A stretch of DNA of 64,000 bases. Source: Bog-473 sp963791455. GTDB lineage: Bacteria; Actinomycetota; Acidimicrobiia; Acidimicrobiales; RAAP-2. The translations under genes were made by a program, and so were the position numbers. Position 1 is the first letter of the stretch; each line of letters begins with the position of its first letter. The stretch is taken from contig CAWBSM010000004.1 in NCBI GenBank assembly GCA_963791455.1, positions 744,001 through 808,000 of the forward strand, written 5' to 3'. Of the stretch, positions 56,088 to 64,000 are shown piece by piece. The notes beneath the pieces were generated by a model. The model did no database searches. It saw only the letters and a program-made list of their open reading frames with translations, and had not been told where the DNA came from.

Positions 56088-57481
56088 GCCGTCCCCCCGA
56101 GCGTGACGCCGGTGATGCGTAGCGTCGCCTGCCCACATCCCACCGGGACGCTCTGTCCGTCCTTGCCGCAGGTGCCCGGCGTCATGTCAAAATCTGTGGC
56201 CACCGCGTCGATACGGCGCAGCACCTCGGGCCCGTTTCCGATGAGGTTGGCGTCGCGCAGCGGCTCGGTGATGCGGCCGTTCTCGATCAGGTAGGCCTCG
56301 GTCGTGCCGAACACGAAGTCACCCGTGGCCGTGTTGACCTGCCCACCTCCGAGCTTCTTGACGTAGACGCCCGAAGGGGTCTGGGCGACGATCTCATCCG
56401 GGTCTTCTGAGCCGGCGAGGAGGTAGGTGTTCGTCATCCGCACCATCGGCAGGTGCTGGTAGCTCTGCCGGCGCCCGTTGCCCGACGACTTGCGTCCTTC
56501 CTTCCGCGCCCGCAACCAGTCCCACATGTAGTCGGTGAGGACCCCGTTCTCGATGAGCACGTTGCGGCCGGGCGGGCACCCCTCGTCGTCGACGGCGAAG
56601 TTGCCCCACTCCCCGAGCACCGTCCCGTCGTCCACCAGGGTGACCAGCGGGCTCGCAACCAGCTCCCCGACGCGCCCGGTGTAGACGGACGCGTCCTTGA
56701 CGATGTGGTCAGCCTCGAGCCCGTGGCCACACGCCTCGTGGAACAAGATGCCGCCGCTGCCTCCGGCCAGCACGATGGGCACCTCTCCGGACGGCGCCGG
56801 ACGGGCCGACAGCTTGACCAGCGCGCGGGCGGCCGCCCGCTCTGCGATGTCCTCCACCCGGTGCTGCTCGAAGATCTCGAAGCCCTCGGTGCGCGCCACC
56901 GATTCGTACCCGGTCTGCATGCCGGTGTCGCCGTTGGCGACGCAGACGACGTTGAAACGAGTACGGATCTGGTCGTCCTGGGCCAGCAGCCCGTCGGAGT
57001 TCGCGATGAGCACGCGACGCCGGCTGTCCCCGAAGCCCACCTGGACCTGGGTGATGGCGTCGCCCGCAGCCCGGGCCGCCTCGTCGCCCCGAGTGAGCAG
57101 CTCGAGCCGGCGCGCCTTGTCGACCGAGTCTGGTGGCGTGCGGTCGCCCCGTCCGTGGGCCGACAGCGGACCGAGCGCGACGGTCCGCACCCCGGCGCCA
57201 CCCTGGCGGGCCACCGCGGCCGCGGCGCGGGCGGCGTCGGCCAACCCGGCTTCGCTCAGGTCGGCGGTGTGGGCGAAGCCGGTCGTCTCACCGTCGACGA
57301 CCCGGATCCCGGCCCCGCGCGACCGGCCGGACGACAGCTCCTCCACCCGGCGGTCGTCGAGCATGGCACTGGCCGTCACCGCGTCCTCGGCGAACACCTC
57401 GGCCATGTCGCCGCCCCCTTCCAACGCTGTGGAGAGCACGCGTTCGAGCACGTCAGGATCAATGAGAGCGGTGTCGGTCAC
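56084..57481 (-). CDS. tldD: TldD metalloprotease
   Basis: 465 residues. The catalytic zinc motif HEACGH (HExxxH) lies in GGILFHEACGHGLEADH, with the late GNGPEVLRRIDAVATDFDM and a CGKDGQSVPVGCGQ segment as in other TldD proteins. It is the catalytic subunit of TldD/TldE. The GTG start 57481 is 6 nt after TACGAT, whose box overlaps the -10 element of the divergent thioesterase gene. Longer frames into 57742 would overlap that gene and lack family sequence. Confidence 0.93.
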   Translation of the reverse strand: MTDTALIDPDVLERVLSTALEGGGDMAEVFAEDAVTASAMLDDRRVEELSSGRSRGAGIRVVDGETTGFAHTADLSEAGLADAARAAAAVARQGGAGVRTVALGPLSAHGRGDRTPPDSVDKARRLELLTRGDEAARAAGDAITQVQVGFGDSRRRVLIANSDGLLAQDDQIRTRFNVVCVANGDTGMQTGYESVARTEGFEIFEQHRVEDIAERAAARALVKLSARPAPSGEVPIVLAGGSGGILFHEACGHGLEADHIVKDASVYTGRVGELVASPLVTLVDDGTVLGEWGNFAVDDEGCPPGRNVLIENGVLTDYMWDWLRARKEGRKSSGNGRRQSYQHLPMVRMTNTYLLAGSEDPDEIVAQTPSGVYVKKLGGGQVNTATGDFVFGTTEAYLIENGRITEPLRDANLIGNGPEVLRRIDAVATDFDMTPGTCGKDGQSVPVGCGQATLRITGVTLGGTA

Positions 57482-57499
57482 GGCGGTATCGTAATCGTC
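57482..57499. promoter_or_regulatory. 18-bp bidirectional leaderless promoter with overlapping -10 elements
   Basis: On the plus strand TATCGT (57487-57492) is 7 nt before GTG 57500. On the minus strand TACGAT (57493-57488) is 6 nt before GTG 57481. The two -10 boxes share five bases, so only one polymerase at a time can use the site. Confidence 0.55.
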
Positions 57500-57943
57500 G
57501 TGCCCGCCGACTCCGCCGCCACCAAAACCGCTGCTGGGCACGGGCCGCACACCGGGTTGAGCGCCCAACTCGAATTGACGGTGGGCGACGAGGACACGGC
57601 CGAGTACTTCCGCTCGGGCGACGTCCCCGTGCTGGCCACTCCTCGACTCATCGCGCTGTGCGAGGAGGCAACCTGCCGAGCGACCGATGGCCACCTCAGC
57701 GAGGAACAGGCGAGCGTGGCCACCAGGGTGCAATTCGACCACCTGGCGCCCGTCGCGGTGGGGTCGGTGGTGCTCGCCGAGGCCACCCTGGTCAAGGTTG
57801 AGGGGCGCCGCCTGACCTTCACGGTGTCCGCAGCCCGACTCGAGGGTGACGGCGGCGGACTCGTGGGTGCTGGACGCGTCACGCGGGTCGTGCTCGACCG
57901 CGGCGCGTTCTTGGCCAAGGCGGGCGCCGCGGGCAAGCCCTGA
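57500..57943 (+). CDS. FlK-like hot-dog thioesterase
   Basis: 147 residues. TGLSAQLELTVGDEDTAEYF, VLATPRLIALCEEATCRA, SVATRVQFDHLAPVAVGSVVLAEA and GRRLTFTVSA are the arrangement of the fluoroacetyl-CoA thioesterase (FlK) family. Those enzymes hydrolyse acyl-CoA thioesters; the Thr/Glu/His triad of FlK seems partly present. The substrate here is unknown and need not be fluoroacetyl-CoA. The gene ends 14 bp before the MFS gene. Confidence 0.8.
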   Translation: MPADSAATKTAAGHGPHTGLSAQLELTVGDEDTAEYFRSGDVPVLATPRLIALCEEATCRATDGHLSEEQASVATRVQFDHLAPVAVGSVVLAEATLVKVEGRRLTFTVSAARLEGDGGGLVGAGRVTRVVLDRGAFLAKAGAAGKP

Positions 57944-57957
57944 GCGCGACCCCGCAG

Positions 57958-59142
57958 GTGGTGGAGGGGCGACTCCTCACCGGGATGGGGCCGGTCGTGG
58001 CAGCGTTTGCCGCCTTCGGTCTCTTCTGGGGCAGCTGGGCCGTGATGCTGTTCGACATCCAGCATGCCTTCTCGCTCAACGACGCCCAGTTGGGTGTGCT
58101 GATGGCGGTCGCCATCGCGGTGGCCGGCGCCTCGAGCGCCGTCATGGCGCACCTGGCGGATCGCGTCGGGGCGCGTCGGCTGCTTTGGATCGCGTTGTTC
58201 TCCTGGTCAATCCTGCTGTGCGTGCTCGCTTTGACGCACGACCGCTGGGCCTTCGCAGCCGTGCTGGTCCTCGTGGAGATCGCCGGGGGCTCCATCGACA
58301 CCGCCATGAACGCCGAGGCGTCCCAGCGCCTCGGCAACAACCCGTCCGCGCTGGTGCGCTTCCATGCGCTGTTCAACACGGGCGCGCTCACCGGCGCGGC
58401 GGTCGCCGGACTGGTCATCCACGCCGGCGTCTCCTGGCGCTGGGTGTGGCCGGCGATCGCCATGGTGGGACTGGCGGTCGGCGCCTGGGCACTCGCCACC
58501 GACCATGCCACCCCACTCACCTCCGCCGCTGCCGGTGGTTCGGGAGCCAAGCCCACGGCCCACCCGATCCGGCGGCTTCGCCGGGACGGCCTCCTGGTGC
58601 TCCTGGCCGTGTTCGCCCTGGCCGAGATCACCGAAGGTGGGGTCGACACATGGGGCGTGCTCTTCCTGCGCAATCACCTGGCTACCGGCGTCCTCCTTGG
58701 GGCCGGGGCCTACGTCGTCGGCCAACTGGTAGCCGCAACCACCCGGGGTGCGGGCGGGTCGATGCTGGGCCGTCTCTCGACGCGGCACGCCCTCATCACG
58801 GGCGGTTGCGTGGCCGGTGCCGGCATCCTCCTCGAGTCGCTCTCGCCTCTCGCCGGCGTGGCCGCCCTGGGGCTGGCCCTCGGGGCCGGCGGCGCGTCAC
58901 TGTTTTGGCCGTTGGTGATGAGCACGGTCAGTCGGATGGCCAGCCAAGTGGTCAGCGCGGTCGGCGCTTTCACCGCCGCCGGCTACGTGGGCTGGGTGGC
59001 GGGGGCGCCGATCGTGGGCTGGGTCTCACAGACGCTCGGACCCGCCCGTGGACTCCAGGTCCTGGCGCTGGCCTCGTTCGGGGTCGCCGGCTGCACCCTG
59101 CTGAGCACGGAGCGCACGGTCCGGGAAGATGCCAGCGGATAG
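57958..59142 (+). CDS. Major facilitator superfamily transporter
   Basis: 394 residues with about 12 hydrophobic segments. Loop 2-3 motif: ADRVGARRLLWI; ARFHALFNTGALTG-type helix 5 region (NPSALVRFHALFNTGA) is like FucP/sugar or drug exporters. The central loop is short. Substrate unknown. It begins 14 bp after the thioesterase gene and ends 15 bp before dxs, so the three may form one operon. The start may be GTG 57958 or 57961. Confidence 0.85.
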   Translation: MVEGRLLTGMGPVVAAFAAFGLFWGSWAVMLFDIQHAFSLNDAQLGVLMAVAIAVAGASSAVMAHLADRVGARRLLWIALFSWSILLCVLALTHDRWAFAAVLVLVEIAGGSIDTAMNAEASQRLGNNPSALVRFHALFNTGALTGAAVAGLVIHAGVSWRWVWPAIAMVGLAVGAWALATDHATPLTSAAAGGSGAKPTAHPIRRLRRDGLLVLLAVFALAEITEGGVDTWGVLFLRNHLATGVLLGAGAYVVGQLVAATTRGAGGSMLGRLSTRHALITGGCVAGAGILLESLSPLAGVAALGLALGAGGASLFWPLVMSTVSRMASQVVSAVGAFTAAGYVGWVAGAPIVGWVSQTLGPARGLQVLALASFGVAGCTLLSTERTVREDASG

Positions 59143-59157
59143 CCTGGATCCACCGCC

Positions 59158-61158
59158 ATGATCCTCCAAAGCATCGAGACGCCCGCCGACGTCAAGGGCC
59201 TGAACCAAGAAGACCTCTCCGCATTGTGCGCGGAGATCAGGGCCTTCATCGTCGACACGGTGACGACGACGGGAGGCCATCTCGGTTCGAATCTCGGCGC
59301 GGTGGAGCTCACGCTGGCCCTCCACCGGGTCTTCGACTCTCCCCGCGACGTGATCTTGTGGGACACCGGCCATCAGGCCTACGTGCACAAGCTCCTCACG
59401 GGCCGCCGCTACGGCTTCAAGACCCTCAAGCAGGCGGGCGGCATGTCGGGGTATCCCAACCGTTCCGAATCCGAGCACGATTGGATCGAGAACAGCCACG
59501 CGTCCACGGCGTTGTCCTACGCGCACGGGATCGCCAGCGGGTTCTCGCTGCGTGGCATCGACGGGGACCGCAAGGTGGTCGCGGTCGTCGGCGACGGAGC
59601 GCTGACCGGCGGCATGGCCTACGAGGCCCTGAACAACCTCGGCCACTCGAGGCGCCGCGTCGTGATCGTGCTCAACGACAACGGCCGGTCTTACGCGCCG
59701 ACAGTCTCCCAGCTCTCGCAGAGCCTGACGACGTTGCGGCTCAATCCCACCTATACGGCGGCCCGTGAGCGCCTGCGCCTACGACTGCGCGAGCTGCCCG
59801 CGTTCGGCGAACTGGCCTACTCGGGCGTGCACTCGCTCACCAGCGCGCTGCGCGAGATGGTGGCACCGCACACGTTCTTCGAGGCGCTGGGCGTCCGCTA
59901 CGCAGGACCGATCGACGGTCACGACATCGACCACATGGAGCAGGCCTTCACCCACGCAGCGGAATGGGACGGCCCGATCGTTGTGCACGTGCTGACGCAG
60001 AAGGGCCGGGGCTACGCCCCCGCCGAAGAGGACGAGATCCAGCGCCTGCACGACGTCAAGGCCACCCGGCCGATCACGCTCGAGAACACGGTGGGCAGCT
60101 CGGCCGGCCTCGCCGTCGGCAGCTCCGCCGGCTCCGACAGCGGCGGCATCGGACCGCCCGGCTCCAGTCCCGGCGCCCGGGTCGACGAGTCCCCCCAGCG
60201 CGCCGCAACCTATACCGACGCGTTCTCGCGCGCGCTCATGGCGGCGGCCGAGGATGACCCCCGCATCGTGGCACTCACCGCCGCCATGCCGGGTCCGACG
60301 GGGTTGTTGGCCTTCCAGGCTCGCTACCCCGACCGCTACTTCGACGTCGGCATCGCCGAGCAGCACGAGGCAACGGCGGCCGCCGGCATGGCGATGGCCG
60401 GACTGCGCCCCGTCGTCGCGGTGTACTCGACCTTCTGGTCCCGCGCCTTCGACCAGGCCAATCTCGACGTCGGTCTGCACGCCTGCCCCGTCGTCTTCGT
60501 GCTCGACCGGGCCGGCGTCACCGGCGACGACGGGCCGAGCCACCACGGCATTCTCGACATGAACCTGGCGCTGTCCATCCCCGGCATGACCGTGTTCGCG
60601 CCGTCGTCGGCCGAAGAGGTCGAACCGATGCTGCGCACCGCGCTCGAGCTCTCAGGCCCTTCGACTCTCCGCGTGCCCAAGAGCGTGCCGCGCCACGTCG
60701 CACCCGACGACGTCGGCCACGGGGTCGAAGCGAGGCAGCTGCGGGCCGGCGATGGGTCGGTGTGCCTCCTCGGCGTGGGCAAGATGGTGGCGGCGTGCCT
60801 GAACGCCGCCGACGAGCTGATCGAGGTGGGGATCGACGCCACGGTCTGGGACGTGCGGGTGGTGTCGCCCCCCGACGTCGCCATGTTGACCGACGCGGGA
60901 CGGCACCAGCTCGTCGTCACCGTCGAGGACGGCGTGCGGCACGGCGGCGCCGGCGCCTTCCTGCTCGACGCCATGGCGTCGCAGGTCGAGTCGTCGGGAT
61001 TCCCGGCACCGGCCACGAAGATCCTGGGTATCCCCCGTCAGTTCCTGGCCCAGGGCAAGGCGGACGACATCCTGGCCAGCTTGGGCCTCGACGCCAGTGG
61101 CATCGCCGAGAGCGTCCGCCGGGTGCGGCTCGAGGTCTCGGCCCGCCCTCCGACCTGA
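59158..61158 (+). CDS. dxs: 1-deoxy-D-xylulose-5-phosphate synthase
   Basis: 666 residues. GGHLGSNLGAVELTLALHRVFD, DTGHQAYVHKLLTGR, thiamine-diphosphate motif GDGALTGGMAYEALNN.. and NDN, then GIAEQHEATAAAGMA in the second half. It makes DXP from pyruvate and glyceraldehyde-3-phosphate at the start of the MEP isoprenoid pathway. Between the halves (about residues 311-340) is a Ser/Gly-rich insert (GSSAGLAVGSSAGSDSGG) not common in the family. The loop after NDN reads GRSYAPTVSQLSQSL, a variant of the usual DMSIAPPVGALS. ATG 59158 is 16 bp after the MFS stop. Confidence 0.94.
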   Translation: MILQSIETPADVKGLNQEDLSALCAEIRAFIVDTVTTTGGHLGSNLGAVELTLALHRVFDSPRDVILWDTGHQAYVHKLLTGRRYGFKTLKQAGGMSGYPNRSESEHDWIENSHASTALSYAHGIASGFSLRGIDGDRKVVAVVGDGALTGGMAYEALNNLGHSRRRVVIVLNDNGRSYAPTVSQLSQSLTTLRLNPTYTAARERLRLRLRELPAFGELAYSGVHSLTSALREMVAPHTFFEALGVRYAGPIDGHDIDHMEQAFTHAAEWDGPIVVHVLTQKGRGYAPAEEDEIQRLHDVKATRPITLENTVGSSAGLAVGSSAGSDSGGIGPPGSSPGARVDESPQRAATYTDAFSRALMAAAEDDPRIVALTAAMPGPTGLLAFQARYPDRYFDVGIAEQHEATAAAGMAMAGLRPVVAVYSTFWSRAFDQANLDVGLHACPVVFVLDRAGVTGDDGPSHHGILDMNLALSIPGMTVFAPSSAEEVEPMLRTALELSGPSTLRVPKSVPRHVAPDDVGHGVEARQLRAGDGSVCLLGVGKMVAACLNAADELIEVGIDATVWDVRVVSPPDVAMLTDAGRHQLVVTVEDGVRHGGAGAFLLDAMASQVESSGFPAPATKILGIPRQFLAQGKADDILASLGLDASGIAESVRRVRLEVSARPPT

Positions 61159-61164
61159 GCGGCG

Positions 61165-61206
61165 ACACAGGGCGACCGCCGCACACAGGGCGATCGCCGC
61201 GCGGCG
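61165..61206. terminator. Tandem 18-bp repeat and palindrome between convergent dxs and rmlA
   Basis: ACACAGGGCGA(C/T)CGCCGC occurs twice in tandem (61165-61182 and 61183-61200, one mismatch), followed by the palindrome CGCCGCGCGGCG (61195-61206). It sits between convergent genes, so a bidirectional terminator is likely. Confidence 0.5.
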
Positions 61207-61212
61207 GTTCCG

Positions 61213-61956
61213 TTATGACAGGTTGGCGCCGTTCTGCCGCACGAAGTCGTTGACGGCGTAATACGCCTCGATCGATTCGCCGGCATCGCCCCAGAAGCCT
61301 TCCTGGACGTCGTGGGCCATGTTGCCCTGGGCGACGTAGTGGTTGTTGACGTCGGTGATCTCGAGCTCGCCGCGGCCCGAGGGGACGAGGTCGCCGATGA
61401 TGTCGAACACGCCCGCCTCGTAGCAGTAGATGCCAGTGACGCAGTAGTCGGAGGCGGGATGCTCGGGCTTCTCCTCAATGTGGGAAACGCGTCGGTCCGA
61501 CCCGAAGGTGGGAACGCCGAGGTGGCGCAGGTGTTCGGGCTCCGACACCTTCGAGAGGAGGATACGAGCACCGACGGGGTTGGCCCGGAAGGCATCGACC
61601 ATCGGCCGGATGGAGCGCTCGACGATGTTGTCGGCCAGCATGACGAGCACCGGTCCACCCTCGGCGAAGTGCGCCGCAAGCCCGAGTGCCTCAGCGATCC
61701 CACCAGCCTTCTCCTGGTAGGCGTAGGAGAGTTGGTCGATCCCGTACTCGTGGCCGTTGCCGAGAAGGCGTAGGAACTCGCCGGCGTGCGTGCCCCCGGT
61801 CACGAGCATGATCTCGTCAATGCCACTCGTCACGACTGCCTCGATGGCCCAGGCGATCATCGGGCGGTCGTAGATGGGCAGCAGATGCTTGTTCGTGATG
61901 CGAGTCAGGGGATACAGACGGGAGCCGGTCCCCCCGGCCAGGAGAACCCCCTTCAC
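61213..61956 (-). CDS. rmlA: Glucose-1-phosphate thymidylyltransferase-like nucleotidyltransferase (short RmlA type)
   Basis: 247 residues. VKGVLLAGGTGSRLYPLTRITNK is the nucleotide-binding opening with the conserved Arg; DRPMIAWAIEAV, ADNIVERSI and HIEEKPEHPASDYCVTG are sugar-nucleotidyltransferase motifs. It makes dTDP- or UDP-sugar for cell-wall or polysaccharide sugars. It lacks the C-terminal 40 residues of classic RmlA, like archaeal and cyanobacterial short forms. Start GTG 61956; the longer frame overlaps the next gene and is not conserved in sequence type. There are no rmlBCD neighbours. Confidence 0.88.
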   Translation of the reverse strand: MKGVLLAGGTGSRLYPLTRITNKHLLPIYDRPMIAWAIEAVVTSGIDEIMLVTGGTHAGEFLRLLGNGHEYGIDQLSYAYQEKAGGIAEALGLAAHFAEGGPVLVMLADNIVERSIRPMVDAFRANPVGARILLSKVSEPEHLRHLGVPTFGSDRRVSHIEEKPEHPASDYCVTGIYCYEAGVFDIIGDLVPSGRGELEITDVNNHYVAQGNMAHDVQEGFWGDAGESIEAYYAVNDFVRQNGANLS

Positions 61957-61997
61957 ACCCGTGCGCCCGCCGCCGGCAACGTTCGCATGCGGCGTTT

Positions 61998-63131
61998 CTA
62001 GTCGAACGTGAGCACACCCCGCGCCACCCGCCCGGCATCCATCTCGTCGATCACCTCGCCGAACCGCTCGAGCGGGCGAGTCAGCGACACCAGCTCGTCG
62101 AGCATGAGCAGCCCGGCCCGGTAGAGATCGACCATCAGGGGGATGTCGTGGTGCGGGCGCGCCGACCCGTAGCGGCATCCGAGCAGACCGCGGTCCACAT
62201 AGGCCAAGGCGTTGACGTCCACCGCGACCTCGGTGCCCCGGGGCGGAATGCCGATGGCCACGGCGTTGCCCGCCCAGTCCAGACAGTCAAGAGCGCTGCG
62301 CAGGACGGCTGGGTGACCGACGCAGTCGAAGGCCCAGGTCACCCCGCCCAACGGAAAGAGGGCGCCGGCAGCGGACTCCCGGTCGGCCGGCACGAGCGCG
62401 CGCACCGCGGCGGCGGCATCGCCGGCGGTCGCGTCGACGAAGTGCGTGGCGCCGAACTGTCGGCCCAGCGTCTCCTTGGCCGCGACGGTGTCGACGGCCA
62501 CGATGCGGGTGGCCCCGGCGATGCGGAGCCCCTGGATCACGTTGAGCCCCACGCCACCGACACCGAAGACGGCGGCCGTGTCACCCGGGCGCGCCTTGGC
62601 CCTGTTCAGCACCGCGCCGACACCGGTGAGAACTCCGCACCCGATGAGGCAAGCGGACGACAGCGGGATGTCCTCGGGAATGCGCACCGCCTGGACCTCG
62701 CTGACGATTGTCACCTCGGAGAACACCGATGCAGCGGCGAAATTCGAAGCCGGGTCTCCCTTGTAGGTGAACGGCGTGGTGACGTTGCCGAGAGAACTTC
62801 TGCACCAGGTCGGGTGTCCCGTGCTGCAGGCCCGACAGGCGCCGCAACTCGCCAGGGTGGCGATGACCACGTGGTCGCCCGGCTTGACGGACTGCACCGC
62901 ATCTCCGACCGCCTCGACCACGCCGGCACCTTCATGGCCGAGCACGGCGGGCGCCGGAAACGGGATCGTCCCGTTGATGACAGACAGGTCGGAGTGGCAC
63001 ACCCCGGCCGCCTGGATGCGCACCTGCACCTCGTTGGGGCCGGGACCCCGCACCTCGAGCGCGTCGGTGACCTCGACCCCCTCCCCTGTGTAGACGATGC
63101 CTCGCACTGGCTTGCTCCTCTCGTTGCTCAC
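61998..63131 (-). CDS. Zinc-dependent alcohol dehydrogenase (MDR family)
   Basis: 377 residues. AAGVCHSDLSVINGTIP and GHEGAGVVEAVG hold catalytic zinc ligands; CGACRACSTGHPTWC has the four structural-zinc cysteines; GVGGVGLNVIQGLRIAG is the NAD-binding motif. It oxidises alcohols or reduces aldehydes; the substrate is unknown, and the sequence type resembles mycobacterial class III/AdhD-like enzymes. The GTG start overlaps the stop of the upstream acyl-CoA ligase gene (GTGA), so they are co-translated and may act in one degradation pathway. Confidence 0.92.
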   Translation of the reverse strand: MSNERSKPVRGIVYTGEGVEVTDALEVRGPGPNEVQVRIQAAGVCHSDLSVINGTIPFPAPAVLGHEGAGVVEAVGDAVQSVKPGDHVVIATLASCGACRACSTGHPTWCRSSLGNVTTPFTYKGDPASNFAAASVFSEVTIVSEVQAVRIPEDIPLSSACLIGCGVLTGVGAVLNRAKARPGDTAAVFGVGGVGLNVIQGLRIAGATRIVAVDTVAAKETLGRQFGATHFVDATAGDAAAAVRALVPADRESAAGALFPLGGVTWAFDCVGHPAVLRSALDCLDWAGNAVAIGIPPRGTEVAVDVNALAYVDRGLLGCRYGSARPHHDIPLMVDLYRAGLLMLDELVSLTRPLERFGEVIDEMDAGRVARGVLTFD

Positions 63132-64000
63132 GAATCGATGGTGATGGTACGGTCGACGCCGCCGGCATGGCGCAGGCGGAGCTCGCGCTTGAGGACCTTC
63201 CCGCTCGCATTCACGGGGAGCATGTCGACCAGCACCACGCTGCGGGGGACTTTGTAGTTGGCCATGGCTCCCCGGGACCAGCTCAGGATGGAACGTCCCA
63301 GCTCCTCGGGCTCCGTGCCCTCGGTCGCCGTGACGGCGGGGACGACGTAAGCGCAGCCCACCTCTCCCATGCGCTCGTCGGGCACGCCGACGACGGCGAC
63401 CTGTTCCACGGCCTCATGCCCGCGCAATATGGCCTCGATCTCGGCTGGATACGCGTTGAATCCGCCCACGACGTACATGTCCTTGACCCGGTCCGTGATC
63501 GTCACGTTGCCCACGTCGTCCATGATTCCGATATCACCGGTGTGCAGCCAGCCTTCGAGATCGATGGCCTCGGCGGTGGCCTCCTCGTTCCGCCAATAAC
63601 CCGACATCACCGTGTAACCCCGCACGACGATCTCGCCTGGCTCGCCCGCCGGGACCTCCTCACCCTCGGCGACCACGCGTACCTCGATGTCGGGGATGGC
63701 GCGGCCCGACGTGGCGGCGACGACCTCCGGGGGGTCGGTCCGCCTGCACATGGTCACCGTCCCGCACGACTCGGTCAGCCCGTAGGCGGTCAGGACCGTG
63801 TCGAATCCCAGTTCGTCGCGCATCGCCTGGACGAGCTCGACGGGGACCACCGCAGCACCGGTGACGCCGAGGCGGAGCGACGAGAGATCGCGCTCGACGC
63901 GACGGGGATCGCCCAAAAGGGTCTGATACAGCGTGGGTGGCCCCGGCAGCACCGTGATGCGCTCTGCGGCGATCCGGTCCATCACCGCAACCGCCTCGAA
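63128..64000 (-). CDS. Acyl-CoA ligase (FadD family), N-terminus outside window
   Basis: The last 290 or so residues of an ANL ligase. YGLTESCGTV, GWLHTGDIG, DRVKDMYVVGGFNAYPAEIE and the catalytic Lys in NASGKVLKREL are present. GFNAYPAEIE-type motifs occur in FadD3 and related enzymes for steroid or fatty acids, but the substrate is not certain. It is co-transcribed with the alcohol dehydrogenase through the 4-bp overlap; the upstream N-terminal half, with the ATP loop, is beyond 64000. Confidence 0.88.
   Translation of the reverse strand, partial: FEAVAVMDRIAAERITVLPGPPTLYQTLLGDPRRVERDLSSLRLGVTGAAVVPVELVQAMRDELGFDTVLTAYGLTESCGTVTMCRRTDPPEVVAATSGRAIPDIEVRVVAEGEEVPAGEPGEIVVRGYTVMSGYWRNEEATAEAIDLEGWLHTGDIGIMDDVGNVTITDRVKDMYVVGGFNAYPAEIEAILRGHEAVEQVAVVGVPDERMGEVGCAYVVPAVTATEGTEPEELGRSILSWSRGAMANYKVPRSVVLVDMLPVNASGKVLKRELRLRHAGGVDRTITIDS

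Noticed and set aside
56453..57499. Long plus-strand N-terminal extension of the thioesterase ORF
   Set aside because: The extension is antisense to tldD; family similarity starts only after GTG 57500, which has its own -10 box.

Overview
The window looks like chromosomal DNA from a high-GC actinobacterium. The evidence is an actinobacterial Kgd-type 2-oxoglutarate decarboxylase, F420 genes (cofC and a Ddn-like reductase), a fused PafBC regulator, a Ruc-like zinc-ribbon chaperone gene behind a CIRCE operator, lysine/alanine-rich histone H1-like tails, and many near-leaderless genes with TANNNT 6-8 nt before the start codon. The class Acidimicrobiia is my best guess, by inference only. I saw no rRNA, tRNA, CRISPR array or intact insertion sequence.

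Region 1 (1-18.5 kb, all minus strand) is the most unusual part. It holds two paralogous modules. Each has a class III-signal prepilin-like protein (G|FTLIEL) whose stop codon overlaps by 4 bp the start of a giant second pseudopilin (G|D[ST]LVE[IV]L). The giant protein's short pilin-like N-terminus carries a very long array of bacterial Ig-like repeats. Module A (17970-8213) also has a PilX-like IPT/TIG protein. Module B (7683-1) runs off the window. Long in-frame direct repeats and several 1-bp frameshifts mark this region, and both modules share a conserved leader with two hairpins.

Region 2 (18.5-26.7 kb) is a tightly packed minus-strand operon: kgd, an NYN-nuclease/S1/H1-tail protein, fabZ-like, xth. 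A divergent alpha/beta hydrolase and a DMT transporter follow. Region 3 (27-35.4 kb) is an oligopeptide/dipeptide-type ABC system: two secreted binding proteins with a shared 5' leader, two permeases, and a fused double ATPase on the opposite strand. A truncated copy of the hydrolase lies upstream of the second binding protein.

Region 4 (35.4-44.4 kb) holds housekeeping and metabolic genes: rnhB, a GYD protein, an acyl-CoA synthetase, a GH38 mannosidase, a class III adenylate cyclase coupled to gpsA, cofC, and an H1-like protein. Region 5 (44.4-47.7 kb) is a relic of a conjugative or mobilizable element: a VirD4/TraG coupling protein convergent with a frameshifted MobF relaxase. Region 6 (47.8-64 kb) returns to core genes: Ddn-like reductase, PafBC, CtaG, an Erm/KsgA-like methyltransferase, an acyl-CoA carboxylase subunit, moaC, ruc, tldE/tldD, a FlK-like thioesterase, an MFS transporter, dxs, a sugar nucleotidyltransferase, a zinc alcohol dehydrogenase and a partial acyl-CoA ligase.

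Four apparent 1-bp frameshifts (about 8370, 11416, 12220 and 47375) could be sequencing or assembly errors, so broken genes should be read with that in mind.
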